A stretch of 64,000 nucleotides of DNA. Origin: Catenaria anguillulae PL171. Taxonomy: Eukaryota; Blastocladiomycota; Blastocladiomycetes; Blastocladiales; Catenariaceae. The DNA is taken from assembly GCA_002102555.1 (NCBI GenBank), contig MCFL01000092.1:1-64000 (forward strand). The letters run 5' to 3'. The notes under the pieces were generated by a model, which saw nothing but the letters and a program-made list of their open reading frames with translations, was not told the origin of the DNA and made no database searches. The translations under genes were made by a program, and so were the position numbers. This document shows positions 54,740-64,000 of the stretch, one piece after another; within the stretch, counting starts at the first letter, position 1, and the number at the start of each line of letters is the position of its first letter.

Positions 54740-56548
54740 ATGACTCCCCCAGCAGCCGCTCCTGCTGCCGACCGTTCCGCAGACAAGAGTGACCATGACA
54801 AGAATGCAGAGTCACAACCGCTACTCCTCCCGACCTCGACCTCCCTATCGATCCCAATCGACCACACCGCCAACCCCAACCCCAACCCCAACCTGGGCAC
54901 GGCCGACTTGTCCACCTCAACCGCAAACGCACTCTCGCTCTCCCCCAGGAATGATGGCCTTCACATCCACATCCCCGCGGCCTCCTACAACACCCAGCCT
55001 CGATCCGCCTCCTCCTCAAATCGACATCATGCACATGCATCTGCCCGGTCTGCCAGCCCTGCCCGCTCGCTCGCCCTCTCGCAAATGTCTGTGCGCCGCG
55101 CGCAACTCACCATGAAGCGATTCATGATTGAGCTCCGCCACACACTGCGCCTGTCACTGCCTTGCGTCGCTTCCTATGTGCTCTCCTACTCGAACCGCAT
55201 GGTCGTCACCTTCATTGTGGGTCATCTTGGCGCAAACGAGCTGGCCGCATCGACGCTGGCCGTCATGTTCTCCAACGTACTCGGCTTTTCCATCTGCTTT
55301 GGGCTTTCGTCGGCTCTCGACACGCTCGCCTCACAAGCAGTCACCGGGTCTGCCAACCCACGCCAAGCAGGGATTTACCTGCAACGCGCCATCCTCATCA
55401 ACTTGCTGCTGGCCATTCCCATTGCCTTCATCTGGCTCTTTGCCGAACCGCTGCTCTTGATCGCTGGCCAAGACGCAACCCTGGCTTCCATGGCAGGCAA
55501 TTACATCAAAATCATGCTGTTTGCCCTCGTCCCCAACATTGTATCCAACTGCGTGGCCAAGTTTCTCCAAGCACAAGGCATCATGGACGCCCAATTTCTC
55601 GTGTCCCTGGGCGTGCTCCCCATCAATGTCACGCTGCAACTGTTTCTCGTCTACTACGACTCACCGCTGCGCCTCGGGTTTTATGGCGCGGCCGTCGGCT
55701 CCGTGGTGGCCGATTTCATCAGTGCTGTCGGCGTCATGTGCTATGCGGCGTTTTGGAACGGCCACCAGTGCTGGTCGCCCTGGACGCGCGCGGCCCTTTC
55801 CGGCTGGTCCCAGTTTTTGGGCCTGGGCATCCCGGGTATGCTCATGATTTGCGCAGAATGGTGGCTGTTTGAAATCGTGGCCCTGATTGCCGGACTGTTT
55901 GGCCCGCAAGCACTCGCCGCGCAATCCGTGCTGCTCAACACTTCGTCCATCTGCTACATGTTCTTTCTTGGCGTGTCTGTCGCTGCGGCCTCGCGCGTCG
56001 GCAACTTTCTGGGTGGCGGCATGCCTGTGCGTGCCAAATTCGCCACACAGGTGGCGCTTCTTGTTGCGCTGGTGATTGCCGCCGCAACGTCCATTACCAT
56101 GGTTGTCCTGCGCAAGGACTGGGCTCGCATGTTCAATGGCGAGCAGCCCGTCATTGACTTGGTGGCATCGGTCCTGCCCATTTGCGCCATCTTCCAGTTT
56201 GCCGACGGCGGCGTGTGCGTCACGGGCGGTGTGCTTCGTGGATGTGGCAAGCAGAGTCTTGGCGCGCGGCTGGGGTTGGTGTCGTATTATGTGATTGGCC
56301 TGCCGTTGGCGCTGTTTTTCACGTTCACGCTCAACTTGGGGCTGGCAGGGTTGTGGTTGGGATTGGCCGTCACGCAAATCATGTGCTATGGCGTCCAGGT
56401 GGCATACATTAGCAAGGGGTTGGATTGGGACGCAGAGTGTCGGGTGGCGCAGGAAAGGGTTAATGAGGTGGGCGGGGCCGTGGTTTTGGATGAGGACGAT
56501 TTGGAGGTGGAGGATGAGGATGCAGAGTTGCTTTCAGATCGCGCTTGA
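54740..56548 (+). CDS. MATE-family multidrug/toxin extrusion transporter
   Basis: Proton- or sodium-coupled export of organic cations and xenobiotics across the plasma or vacuolar membrane. 602 residues, single exon. A 130-residue Ser/Pro/His-rich cytosolic N-terminus is followed by about twelve membrane helices. The two MatE repeats are visible: LRLSLPCVASYVLSYSNRMV and FGLSSALDTLASQAVTGSAN in the first half, then FLGLGIPGMLMICAEWWLFE and GVSVAAASRVGNFLGGGMPV in the second. VGHLGANELAASTLAVM and the CGKQ..GA block after FADGGVCVTGGVLRG are characteristic. The acidic C-terminus (LDEDDLEVEDEDAELLSDRA) may be regulatory. It belongs to the eukaryotic MATE/Erc1-type group. Confidence 0.95.
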   Translation: MTPPAAAPAADRSADKSDHDKNAESQPLLLPTSTSLSIPIDHTANPNPNPNLGTADLSTSTANALSLSPRNDGLHIHIPAASYNTQPRSASSSNRHHAHASARSASPARSLALSQMSVRRAQLTMKRFMIELRHTLRLSLPCVASYVLSYSNRMVVTFIVGHLGANELAASTLAVMFSNVLGFSICFGLSSALDTLASQAVTGSANPRQAGIYLQRAILINLLLAIPIAFIWLFAEPLLLIAGQDATLASMAGNYIKIMLFALVPNIVSNCVAKFLQAQGIMDAQFLVSLGVLPINVTLQLFLVYYDSPLRLGFYGAAVGSVVADFISAVGVMCYAAFWNGHQCWSPWTRAALSGWSQFLGLGIPGMLMICAEWWLFEIVALIAGLFGPQALAAQSVLLNTSSICYMFFLGVSVAAASRVGNFLGGGMPVRAKFATQVALLVALVIAAATSITMVVLRKDWARMFNGEQPVIDLVASVLPICAIFQFADGGVCVTGGVLRGCGKQSLGARLGLVSYYVIGLPLALFFTFTLNLGLAGLWLGLAVTQIMCYGVQVAYISKGLDWDAECRVAQERVNEVGGAVVLDEDDLEVEDEDAELLSDRA

Positions 56549-56627
56549 GTGACTTGACTTTTTGTTTTCCATTTTCATTGGCTAGTTTTTAAACGTACAT
56601 GTAATTGCCCCACTACGCATTTGTTTT

Positions 56628-57902
56628 TCATACACCAAGACTGGTCTGCTGCTGCTGCTGCTGTTTTCGCAGCATGCCAACCACTTGACTAACAGAACTC
56701 GTAGTCGTCGCCATACTCTTTCTCCTTCCACCAGCAGCTCCCACATCCAACTTTGGGCTCAGAAACACCATCCCACCAACACCCACAAACTTGGCATTGC
56801 TCGGCCCACCAGCGCCTCCTCCCACCGAATCCCGCGACCCTCGCCGACTGTTGCCCCCACCCGCTTGTTTCTTGACGGGCATGGGCACTAGAAACGCGTC
56901 CGAAAACACTGGCCTGCCCTCGGGCGTCTTGCGTACATCGGGCAGCACGTGCGCAGCGTGCATGAGCGATTTCAGCATCACCACCCCGTTTGGCGCGGTA
57001 GATGTCGCGGTGGCCGTGCTGGCACGGTGCAGAATGGCTTGCCTGGCCAGCGTGTCGCTTCCCCTTGACTGACTCGCGCGACTCGCTGCTGCTGCTGCTG
57101 CTGCTGCTGCTCCCGTTCCTAGCGGCGGAGACACGGGCCGCAGACTGGCTGCCGACTTGCTTGTCCTTGCCATTGTCGCCGCACACGTCGTTATCAGCAC
57201 ATTCGGCGGCACATTCACGTTTCGTCCACTGCTGCCAAGACTCCCCGTGACATCGTCTCCATGGCCCGCCCCTACAAACGTCGACACAGACCCTTGCGCG
57301 GGGGTTAGCACCCTTCCGAGCCGATGCTGCACAGCGAGCACCCAAGGCACGTGCAACCCGTCGGGGACACGTGTTGCCAGAGGCGTGTACGCGCCAGGGC
57401 CCAGCGCACTGGGTGTGGATCCAATGGGCGGCGACACGAGCCGTGGGGTGCGCGAGCGGAACGCCGGCGAGCTGATCGGGGGTGGTGGACGCGGTTTAGG
57501 TCGCGCGGCAAGTGACGCGCGGCGGCGCAGGGCAAGCGAGGTGAGTTTCTTTGGCTCGGTTGGGTCGGGGAGGAGTGCGTGAGTGACTGAATGTGTGATG
57601 ACGGGCGGTAGAGCGGTAGTAGGAGGCAATTCGGTTGTGGTTGTGGCCAGGTCGGTTTGTGAGGAGGATACAGATGAGGCAAATGTGGATGCGCGCGTGA
57701 GGCGCGGTGGGATGGCCGAGGCAGGTGTGGGCATGTCGAATTGTGCAGAAGCGTTTGGAGGTGGTGGATCGGGAGAGGGGGTTAAAGGGGCATTTCTTAG
57801 TGCCGTTGCCGTTTCAGGTGCATCGTCAATGGCGGTTGGGTCGCTTGGACCCGATTCAGCGCCATCAGCAACTTGGATCGGTAGTGCTGGTTCGAACGAC
57901 AT
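56628..57902 (-). CDS. Hypothetical Pro/Ser/Ala-rich protein, 424 residues
   Basis: A long single frame starting MSFEPALPIQVADGAESG. It is mostly disordered (PPPPNASAQFDMPTPASAIP, ARPKPRPPPPISSPAFRSRT), with Ala9 and Gln6-7 tracts from GCT/CTG-type repeats. A few more ordered blocks stand out (NVLITTCAATMART, VVMLKSLMHAAHVLPDV, GRPVFSDAFLVPMPVKK, KFVGVGGMVFLSPKLDVGAA) and would be the place to look for conservation. There is no recognisable domain. Reading length argues for a real gene, but the repetitive composition lowers certainty. Confidence 0.5.
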   Translation of the reverse strand: MSFEPALPIQVADGAESGPSDPTAIDDAPETATALRNAPLTPSPDPPPPNASAQFDMPTPASAIPPRLTRASTFASSVSSSQTDLATTTTELPPTTALPPVITHSVTHALLPDPTEPKKLTSLALRRRASLAARPKPRPPPPISSPAFRSRTPRLVSPPIGSTPSALGPGAYTPLATRVPDGLHVPWVLAVQHRLGRVLTPAQGSVSTFVGAGHGDDVTGSLGSSGRNVNVPPNVLITTCAATMARTSKSAASLRPVSPPLGTGAAAAAAAAASRASQSRGSDTLARQAILHRASTATATSTAPNGVVMLKSLMHAAHVLPDVRKTPEGRPVFSDAFLVPMPVKKQAGGGNSRRGSRDSVGGGAGGPSNAKFVGVGGMVFLSPKLDVGAAGGRRKSMATTTSSVSQVVGMLRKQQQQQQTSLGV

Positions 57903-58554
57903 GGTGGGGCGGCATGAAAAGTTTGCTCAGCTTATAGTGTGACATAGGTTAAATTGCTACAGAATACCTTTGTTTGAGTAACGTCTACCAACGGTCTAAG
58001 ACACCTACCCCATAAAGAAAAGGATGCGGACATTCATGGCAGAACGACGCGTCCAGAGGACGCTATTTCGCCTTTATGTCGGCTCGCCACACTCGTGACG
58101 AGCGTTCACAGAATCATTTGAGGATTTACATTCATCGATATCAAGATATCACAAAGTATGTTTGTGACTTGCGCGTGCCCGAACCGCCACATTGGGTATT
58201 GGGTGCACGTTGTGGGCGACCAGGCGGCCATTGCTCTTGCGTCATGCAAGTGGTTGGGTCTGAAGTGTGGAGAATCCAGCAAACGTCTGCAAAAGTGTGC
58301 AGATTTCGGCCAGGTTGGCCACCTCGGGCGGGAGGGCAGATGTCGGCCGATTTCGGCCCATTTTTGCCAGAGTGAGCTGTCGTGTGGTGAGGATACAGAG
58401 TTTGGCCAAGCAATGACCGACGTCATTTTGCCACATTTTACTTGTCTGGCAAGCCTGTCAAGAATGCGTTCTGCGAGCCGAAGTGGGCGCAATTTGGCGG
58501 AGGAAGAACAATACATTGTTTCCCATGTAACACATACAAGCCCCCTTCCCACAT
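57903..58554. other. Intergenic
   Basis: No clear gene. Around 58170-58520 the sequence has higher GC and frames on both strands without a convincing protein; it may be an old repeat. Confidence 0.4.
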
Positions 58555-60602
58555 CTACAAACCATCCTCCAAGTCATCATCCGTTTCCTCGCTCACCCCC
58601 TCTGCCTCCCCATCCAACTTGCACAACGCAACACGGATCCCCGACGTCATGACGGCCAACGAGGCCTGAGCCGCTGGCTTTGTGCTCGTCAGCACCGCGA
58701 GCATCTTGGTGTAGTGCACGTTGACGGCGGCACTGCGTTGACCTTGCCCAACGGAGCCGCGGTCGGCCAAAGAGTCATGCAGAGTGGTCGCATCCAAGTG
58801 CTTGGCGAATAGATGGGCGCCCTCAACACGACAGCGAGGTAAACGTGGGAGAAGTGCACAACTTCATGAGCGACAAACCATGACGTACAAGTGCATAGAA
58901 GCAAGACACCACTCTGGGCATGTAGTCGCCAATGCGTTGTCCGCGCAAAGCGAGGATCTTGGCAATGGCAAGGCGGAGCTGGTACTCTGCAAAGGCCGAA
59001 AAGAGGGTCAGCTTGCGATGGATCAGAAGGAATGCGGTGGGGAAAAAAAGGACGTACTGGAGCCCCTCGTGTCAATTGTTTCCCTGATCAGGGCCGCAAA
59101 GAACACGCTCATGCTGGTCTTGCTCGAATCTTGCATCGTAACGACGGCGCGGAACAGCTTGGCGTCCTCTGCCAGGTCGCTGTCGTCGACCCAAACGAGG
59201 GCCTCGGCAAAGTGACCCGCGCCGTCAACGCCGTGGACTTTCGTCAGAGCCGGGTCCATGACGCGGGTGAACGCGGTCACGATGAACTTTTTCAATCCGG
59301 CACGAGCATTGACCAAACACTGGCCGAACTATGCACGAGAATGAAAGCAGCCGACGCAATGTGCGAATGAGTTGCTAATCGACGAGATGCACATGATGAA
59401 ATGAAAAGTTGAGTACCTGCTCCTCCGTCAATGTCCTGCGCGGAACGATGCACTTGTACTGTGCAAACAACACATTGGCGAGCAAGTCACGCACGATAAT
59501 CCCGTCAAGGATCAGGAACGCGCGGGCGAAGACGTCAGAGTGCTTGTCGTCATGGTCGCATGCCTGGAATCCAAGAGGTGCGGTGACCGTGAGCACTTGT
59601 GACGGCGTCAGCGCGTGGCACACACGCGCCGCAACCTCCTCTGCCTCATCCACACTCGCGACATGCTCGGCCTCGTGCACGCCGTTACCCTGGTCCACCT
59701 CGCTCGTGGTGCCCTACTCAACCGCACTGACATTGCCCTGCTCTGCCTCACCCGAACCGGTACCCTGCACAGCGGAAACAACATTGCCATGCTCAACCTC
59801 GCTCATGGCGCCCTGCTCGGCCTCACCCGACTCGCCACCCGGCACGGCATCAACTGCGCCGTCTTGCTCAACCGAGCTCGCGCCACCTTGCTCGATCTCC
59901 ATTGCGCCGTCGACAATGGCCACATGACTCATGACTCGCGCTTCCATGCGCCGCCTCAACCAGCACTTGTCCTTGCGCCTCGCCCGCGCGACCGGGCGTC
60001 GGTTGAGCCAACCTGTCACGGCGGATGGCGGGGCACCGTTGAATTGGATTGGCGCCGGGGACATGCGTGCCGCCAAAGACAATTGTCTGCCCAGGCGCAG
60101 TGAGGAAAGATGCAGCCGGTTGAAGTAATTCCGGATGTGGCAGAGGTGCGAGACCTTGGACACATACACACATGTGGTGAGAAGCCATGTTCCACGAGAC
60201 CCAAAAGCGCTGATGCAGTTGACGGCGCGTACCATCCGCTTGTGCTTGTGCTGCCGTTTCCAACTACTTCCACGTACACTCCTCATTCTCGCGAGTGGGA
60301 CGGCTCTTGCTTTTCATAAGCCTTGCATCTTGAGCGAGAGCGAATTTCGATTTTTCCTGGAGCATAAACAAGAAACGAGTCGGAGTGAGCGGCTGGAACC
60401 AGAGTCATTTTGCGACAAAAGAGAAACAGGTACCTACACGTGCTTCCGCGTAGGTCGTGCCCGGCGCATTCGCGAGCCTCTTGAAGAAGGAGCCCCAGGT
60501 CTCGCCATGGTGCAAAGTGAAAGTGCGGCCCTTGATGGCCTTGCGGGCGGCCGCGATGAGTGACGAGCTGAATGGCGCCGCCATGGACGCATCTGAGCGC
60601 AT
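58555..60602 (-). CDS. Hypothetical multi-exon protein with acidic repeats
   Basis: Likely starts MRSDASMAAPFSSSLIAAAR (60602), then GRTFTLHHGETWGSFFKRLA, which faintly recalls a LysM-type turn. Later exons give LLQPAASFLTAPGQTIVFGG and an acidic repeat (EQGAMSEVEHGNVVSAVQGT), with a TAG at 59716-59714 in that frame. Then follow CHALTPSQVLTVTAPLGFQA and DGIIVRDLLANVLFAQYKCI. An 88-bp intron (59329-59416, GTACTC...CATAG) joins EEQ|FGQCLVNARAGLKKFI. Two more introns (about 58998-59057 and 58813-58890) lead to YQLRLAIAKILALRGQRIGD and the C-terminus EETDDDLEDGL. Exons before 59.7 kb are uncertain. No family is recognised. Confidence 0.45.
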
Positions 60603-60607
60603 CGCTG

Positions 60608-61486
60608 CTAAGGGTGGGCGTGTCCCTGGCTCCCACGCGCCAGGCGCGGGCGCGCCACACATCCTTGACGGCGATCTGCTTGTCTGGGTTCTGGTTCTCG
60701 GTACCGGCCATGGCTGCAACGGACGGAACTTGAGCGGCAGTGGGAACGGGCGTGGCGGTCGGAGAGGAGCGGTTTGCCTCGAGCGAGAGTGAGAGTGAAT
60801 GAAACAGAGTGGCGAATAGATAATACCCGCGCAATGGCAACCGTGCTCCGCAAGACGGGAGCGACCGCCGCGGCCAACGGGCGGGTGATGCCGAGTCTGG
60901 TGCTCTCGTCTATTTGGCCGGCCGGCACGATGCAGTCGCCCGCGACGATTTGGTTCCCCCCTGTCTCCAAAATGCCATTCTTGAGGAGCTCGGCTCGAAC
61001 CACATCACAGAAATCTTCTTGTTTGTTTGTTTTCCACAGCTCAACCTTGTCGAAGAACAAAACCTCGATAACGACCGACACGGCGGCACCAGGGCAAATC
61101 TTTTGGGTGTTCTTGCGCGCGAGGCCGGCGTCAATCCCAATCTCTGGCGGATCACGATTATGGTAACTGCAGTGGGCATCATGACACGACGTGGCCAGCG
61201 GACGTGCGTGCTTGCAGATGGTGGTTGGCCGCCGCGGGCGGCGTGGGACTGGATACGATCGCAAGAGTGGAAATGCGGTCGAGCCTCGCGCGGGTCGGCC
61301 AAGGCCGTCGATCGAGAAGGAACGAGGAGCCAAATGCCATGGGCCGGTTGTACGGCGTAGTATGCTCAAGTCTGGACGCTGGGTGGGGAATGTGCACGGG
61401 GAAGTTCGAGCCGAAACCCGGTCGCGCTTGGGGCTTGGCGGCGGTGGCCAAGTCCGCGAGACAGCCGAGAGAAGCAGTCGGGACAT
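60608..61486 (-). other. Long frame of uncertain status upstream of the hypothetical gene
   Basis: The minus frame is open for 292 codons. The part SVVIEVLFFDKVELWKTNKQ..LKNGILETGGNQIVAGDCIV looks protein-like, but the ends are Arg/Pro/Ser-rich and could be shadow. It may hold 5' exons of the gene at 58.6-60.6 kb, a separate gene, or nothing. Confidence 0.25.
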
Positions 61487-61700
61487 CGCGCTGACAATGA
61501 CACGTCAATAGGCTGAAGAAGCGGATCACGCACGTGATGTGCGCATGCTCACTTTGCGCGTGTCCACACACGATCGACGTGTCTCGCGCCGTCTCGCCGA
61601 CTTGAAAAAGGCCTTTGGCCCGCCGCCACCCACTTTCATGCCCGCTCTTTGACACCGTGCTTCTTCTTCTTCAAAGTAAGTACGACGCAAGCACATCGCA

Positions 61701-63470
61701 ATGAAGCTCACACACTTTTCGCTGCTCGCGGCCTCGGCCCTGGCCGTGTTTGCCCGCGCCGAATCCGCCGACACGGCCACTGACGCTTCTGACGTTCTCG
61801 TCTTGGGCGGATCGGATTTCAAGGATGTCGTCAACCCCGAAAAGCTCATGCTCGTGGAATTCTACGCCCCGTGGTGTGGCCATTGTAAGCAATTGGCTCC
61901 CGAGTATGAAAAGTACGATTCTGGCTCGTTTCCGTGGCCTCGGGTGCCTTTGCGCGAGTTCTGACTGGTTTGATTCATGTGTATTTTGAACAATACAGAG
62001 CGGCCACCACGCTCAAGGCCGAGTCGATCAAGCTCGGCAAGGTCGACTGCACCGAGCACCGCGAGTTGTGTGACTCTTTCCAGGTGCAAGGATTCCCGAC
62101 CATGAAGGTATTCCGCGAGGGCAAGGCGTACGATTACAATGGTGGCCGCACCGAGGACACGATCGTCAAGTACATGCGCAAGTACGGTGTTATCCTCCTT
62201 GATTGCGTTCTTGATCAGATGCTGACTTTAACATCAATAGGCAATCCCTCCCCGCCTTCTCGCAGCTCAAGGCTGCCGGCATTGCCGACTTTGCGAAAAA
62301 GGACCGCCTGGCCGTGATTGCCTACCTGCCCAAGGGCAAGGACTCTGCCGAGTTCAAGGCCATTGAGCAGCTGGCCAACCAGCACCGCGACGATTTCTTG
62401 TTTGGGTACTCGACCGAGGCCGCCGCCGCCAAGGACATGGGTGCCAAGGACACCGACAAGCCCGCGCTTGCCGTGTACCGTCAATTTGACGAGCCCAAGG
62501 TGCTCTTTGACGGGTCACTGGCCGACGAGGCCGCCATGGCCGCCTTCATCAAGCGCGAGTCGATCCCGACTATGGACGAGGTGACGCCCGAAAACTACAT
62601 GACCTATGTCAACTCTGGTGTGCCGCTGGCCTTCTTCTTTTACGACACGCCCGAGACGCGCAACAAGTACGGACCGGGCATCGAGAAGGTGGCGCGCAAG
62701 TACAAGAAGTCGATGCATTTCGTGTACTGCGACGCAGGCAAGTACGGCGCGCATGCCGACACGTTGGCGCTCAAGAGCAACACGTGGCCCGCGTTTGCCA
62801 TCAACGAGGTCGAGCAAGGACTCAAGTGGCCTTTTGACCAGACGGTCGAGCCCACCGAGGACAAGATTGCCGAGTTTGTGACAAAGTACATCAACAAGGA
62901 GATTGACCCGACGCTCAAGTCCGAGGAGCCCCCCAAGGATGCCGAAAAGGCCGACGTGTACCAAGTGGTTGGCAAGACGTTCAAGGAGGTTGTCCTCAAC
63001 AAGAACAAGGATGTCTTTATCGAGTTCTACGCCCCATGGTGTGGCCACTGCAAGAAGTTGGCTCCCACATTTGTACGGGAGTGCTTCTCCTCGTTTTTCT
63101 GAGTCATGTTGGGATTTTTTCTGACCAGGATCTCGTTCTTCTAACGCAGGAATCGCTCGGCAAGCTCTTCAAGGACCAGGCCGACAAGGTGACCATCGCC
63201 AAGCTCGACTTGACCGAGAACGACCTGCCGCCCAACTCTGGCGACCGCGTTGAGGGTTTCCCGACCTTGCGCCTGTACAAGGCCAAGGACAACGCTGTGG
63301 TCGAGTACAACGGCGACCGGTCGCTCGAGGACCTTGTTTCCTTCATTGGCAAGAACGCCGCCAACAAGATCAAGGTGCCCGAGGTGCCCAAGGAGGACAA
63401 GAAGGAGGGCGAGGCCAAGAAGGATGCCGAGGGCAAGAAGGAGGGCGAGGCCGAGCGTGATGAGTTGTAA
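61701..63470 (+). CDS. Protein disulfide isomerase (ER)
   Basis: Forms and reshuffles disulfides in the ER lumen. Four exons: 61701-61912, 61999-62181, 62241-63072 and 63150-63470. Introns are 86, 59 and 77 bp, all beginning GTACG. The product is 515 residues. A signal peptide ([20 protein letters not shown]) is followed by thioredoxin domain a with [18 protein letters not shown] (CGHC at 59-62). Domains b and b' follow ([34 protein letters not shown]). Domain a' has [16 protein letters not shown] (CGHC near 399-402). The acidic/Lys tail ends in ERDEL, an ER-retrieval variant of KDEL/HDEL. The a-b-b'-a' order and length match fungal Pdi1. Confidence 0.95.
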
Positions 63471-64000
63471 ACTTGTTTGACTTTCTTTTCTCTCGCTGTC
63501 TCTTTCATTCATTTTTTTGTTTGCTTTTCTCGCTCCTGCAACGATCGTGTCTTGTTGTCCTTCGTATACAAAGAGCGTGAGCGTGTCCGTCCATGTTTGT
63601 ATGCTTGTACGTAGAGTTGATTGCGGTTCTTTTCCTTGCGTCAATTGATGACTTGGACAATCGGTGTTCGGTTGAATCTTTACTAAATATCACATTCAAC
63701 ATCGTCAAACACACGAGTCACCCAAACCTCTAAACCTCGCGGCTGGCGCACTCGAGACTCGACCCTTCTTTGTTGCATGTTGAACATGCCGAGCTGCTTG
63801 ATCGGCTTGAACTTGCACCCATCGGCAGGGCGGACACCCAATGCCGCGCTTGCAACTGAGATCCACCAACCAAGCAACAGCAATCTGCTATTGATTGCAC
63901 GTGTCTGAGCATTCGTAAACCAGGTGCCTTGGGCTAAAGCAATCTCGATTGCGGCACAGGTGCGAGACCCAAGTAACGAATGCAGAGAAACAGTCATGAA
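63471..64000. other. PDI 3' flank and right window edge
   Basis: Pyrimidine-rich 3' UTR-like sequence follows the PDI stop. On minus, a frame entering from near the right edge (63997-63683) ends KQLGMFNMQQRRVESRVRQP..RVFDDVECDI and could be the last exon of a gene starting outside the window; this is weak. Confidence 0.3.

Noticed and set aside
58106-58552. 148-codon minus frame at 58.1-58.5 kb
   Set aside because: No motif, comparable frames on both strands and no start context; probably non-coding or an old repeat.

Overview
This window looks like nuclear DNA from a eukaryote with short spliceosomal introns (about 59-88 bp, several starting GTACG), a high-GC coding style and compact spacing. 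The conserved genes (CDC14, SDH subunit D, mitochondrial EF-Ts, PRP31, PDCD2/TSR4, CCDC174, AMSH, PDI) and a family of Trp-rich ankyrin-like proteins suggest a fungus. The ankyrin-like family makes me think of a zoosporic lineage such as Blastocladiomycota; that placement is inference, not proof.

Layout. 1-7.8 kb (minus strand): head-to-tail LINE remnants. An RT-RNase H piece is followed by a second LINE whose ORF1 is split by a 1.5-kb ORF1-only insertion with a poly(A) tail and a 16-17 bp target-site duplication. Around 8 kb lies a decayed formin-like fragment. 9.1-25.5 kb is a conserved gene block: AMSH-type deubiquitinase (-), CDC14 phosphatase (-), nibrin-like FHA/BRCT protein (+), SET-domain methyltransferase (+), SDHD (+), mitochondrial EF-Ts (-), PRP31 (+) and an RRM-like protein (-). 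26-48.4 kb is an accessory island. It holds an intact ankyrin-like gene, a possible transposase remnant, and a large nested inverted duplication (about 30.86-47.53 kb). The inner arms of this duplication (33,302-36,276 and 42,668-45,642; 2,975 bp each) look essentially identical, while the outer arms are clearly diverged. The 6.4-kb spacer carries a LINE RNase H remnant, a cysteine-cluster gene that resembles accessory proteins of KDZ-type transposons, and a Gly/Gln-repeat reading frame. Decayed fragments of the nearby CCDC174 gene lie at both outer ends. A 54-nt sequence that can fold into a hairpin occurs nine times, four in each inner arm and once at 26.35 kb. 48.6-64 kb is again ordinary: a small protein ending in HDEL, a possible N-myristoylated protein, CCDC174, tRNA-Pro(UGG), PDCD2/TSR4, a MATE transporter, two unrecognised genes and a four-exon protein disulfide isomerase.

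The housekeeping genes span unrelated processes (cell cycle, DNA repair, splicing, ribosome biogenesis, mitochondria, ER folding, endosomal sorting) and do not form a pathway. The distinctive biology is the repeat and duplication island. Several conserved genes contain a single apparent one-base frameshift, so some breaks may be assembly errors.
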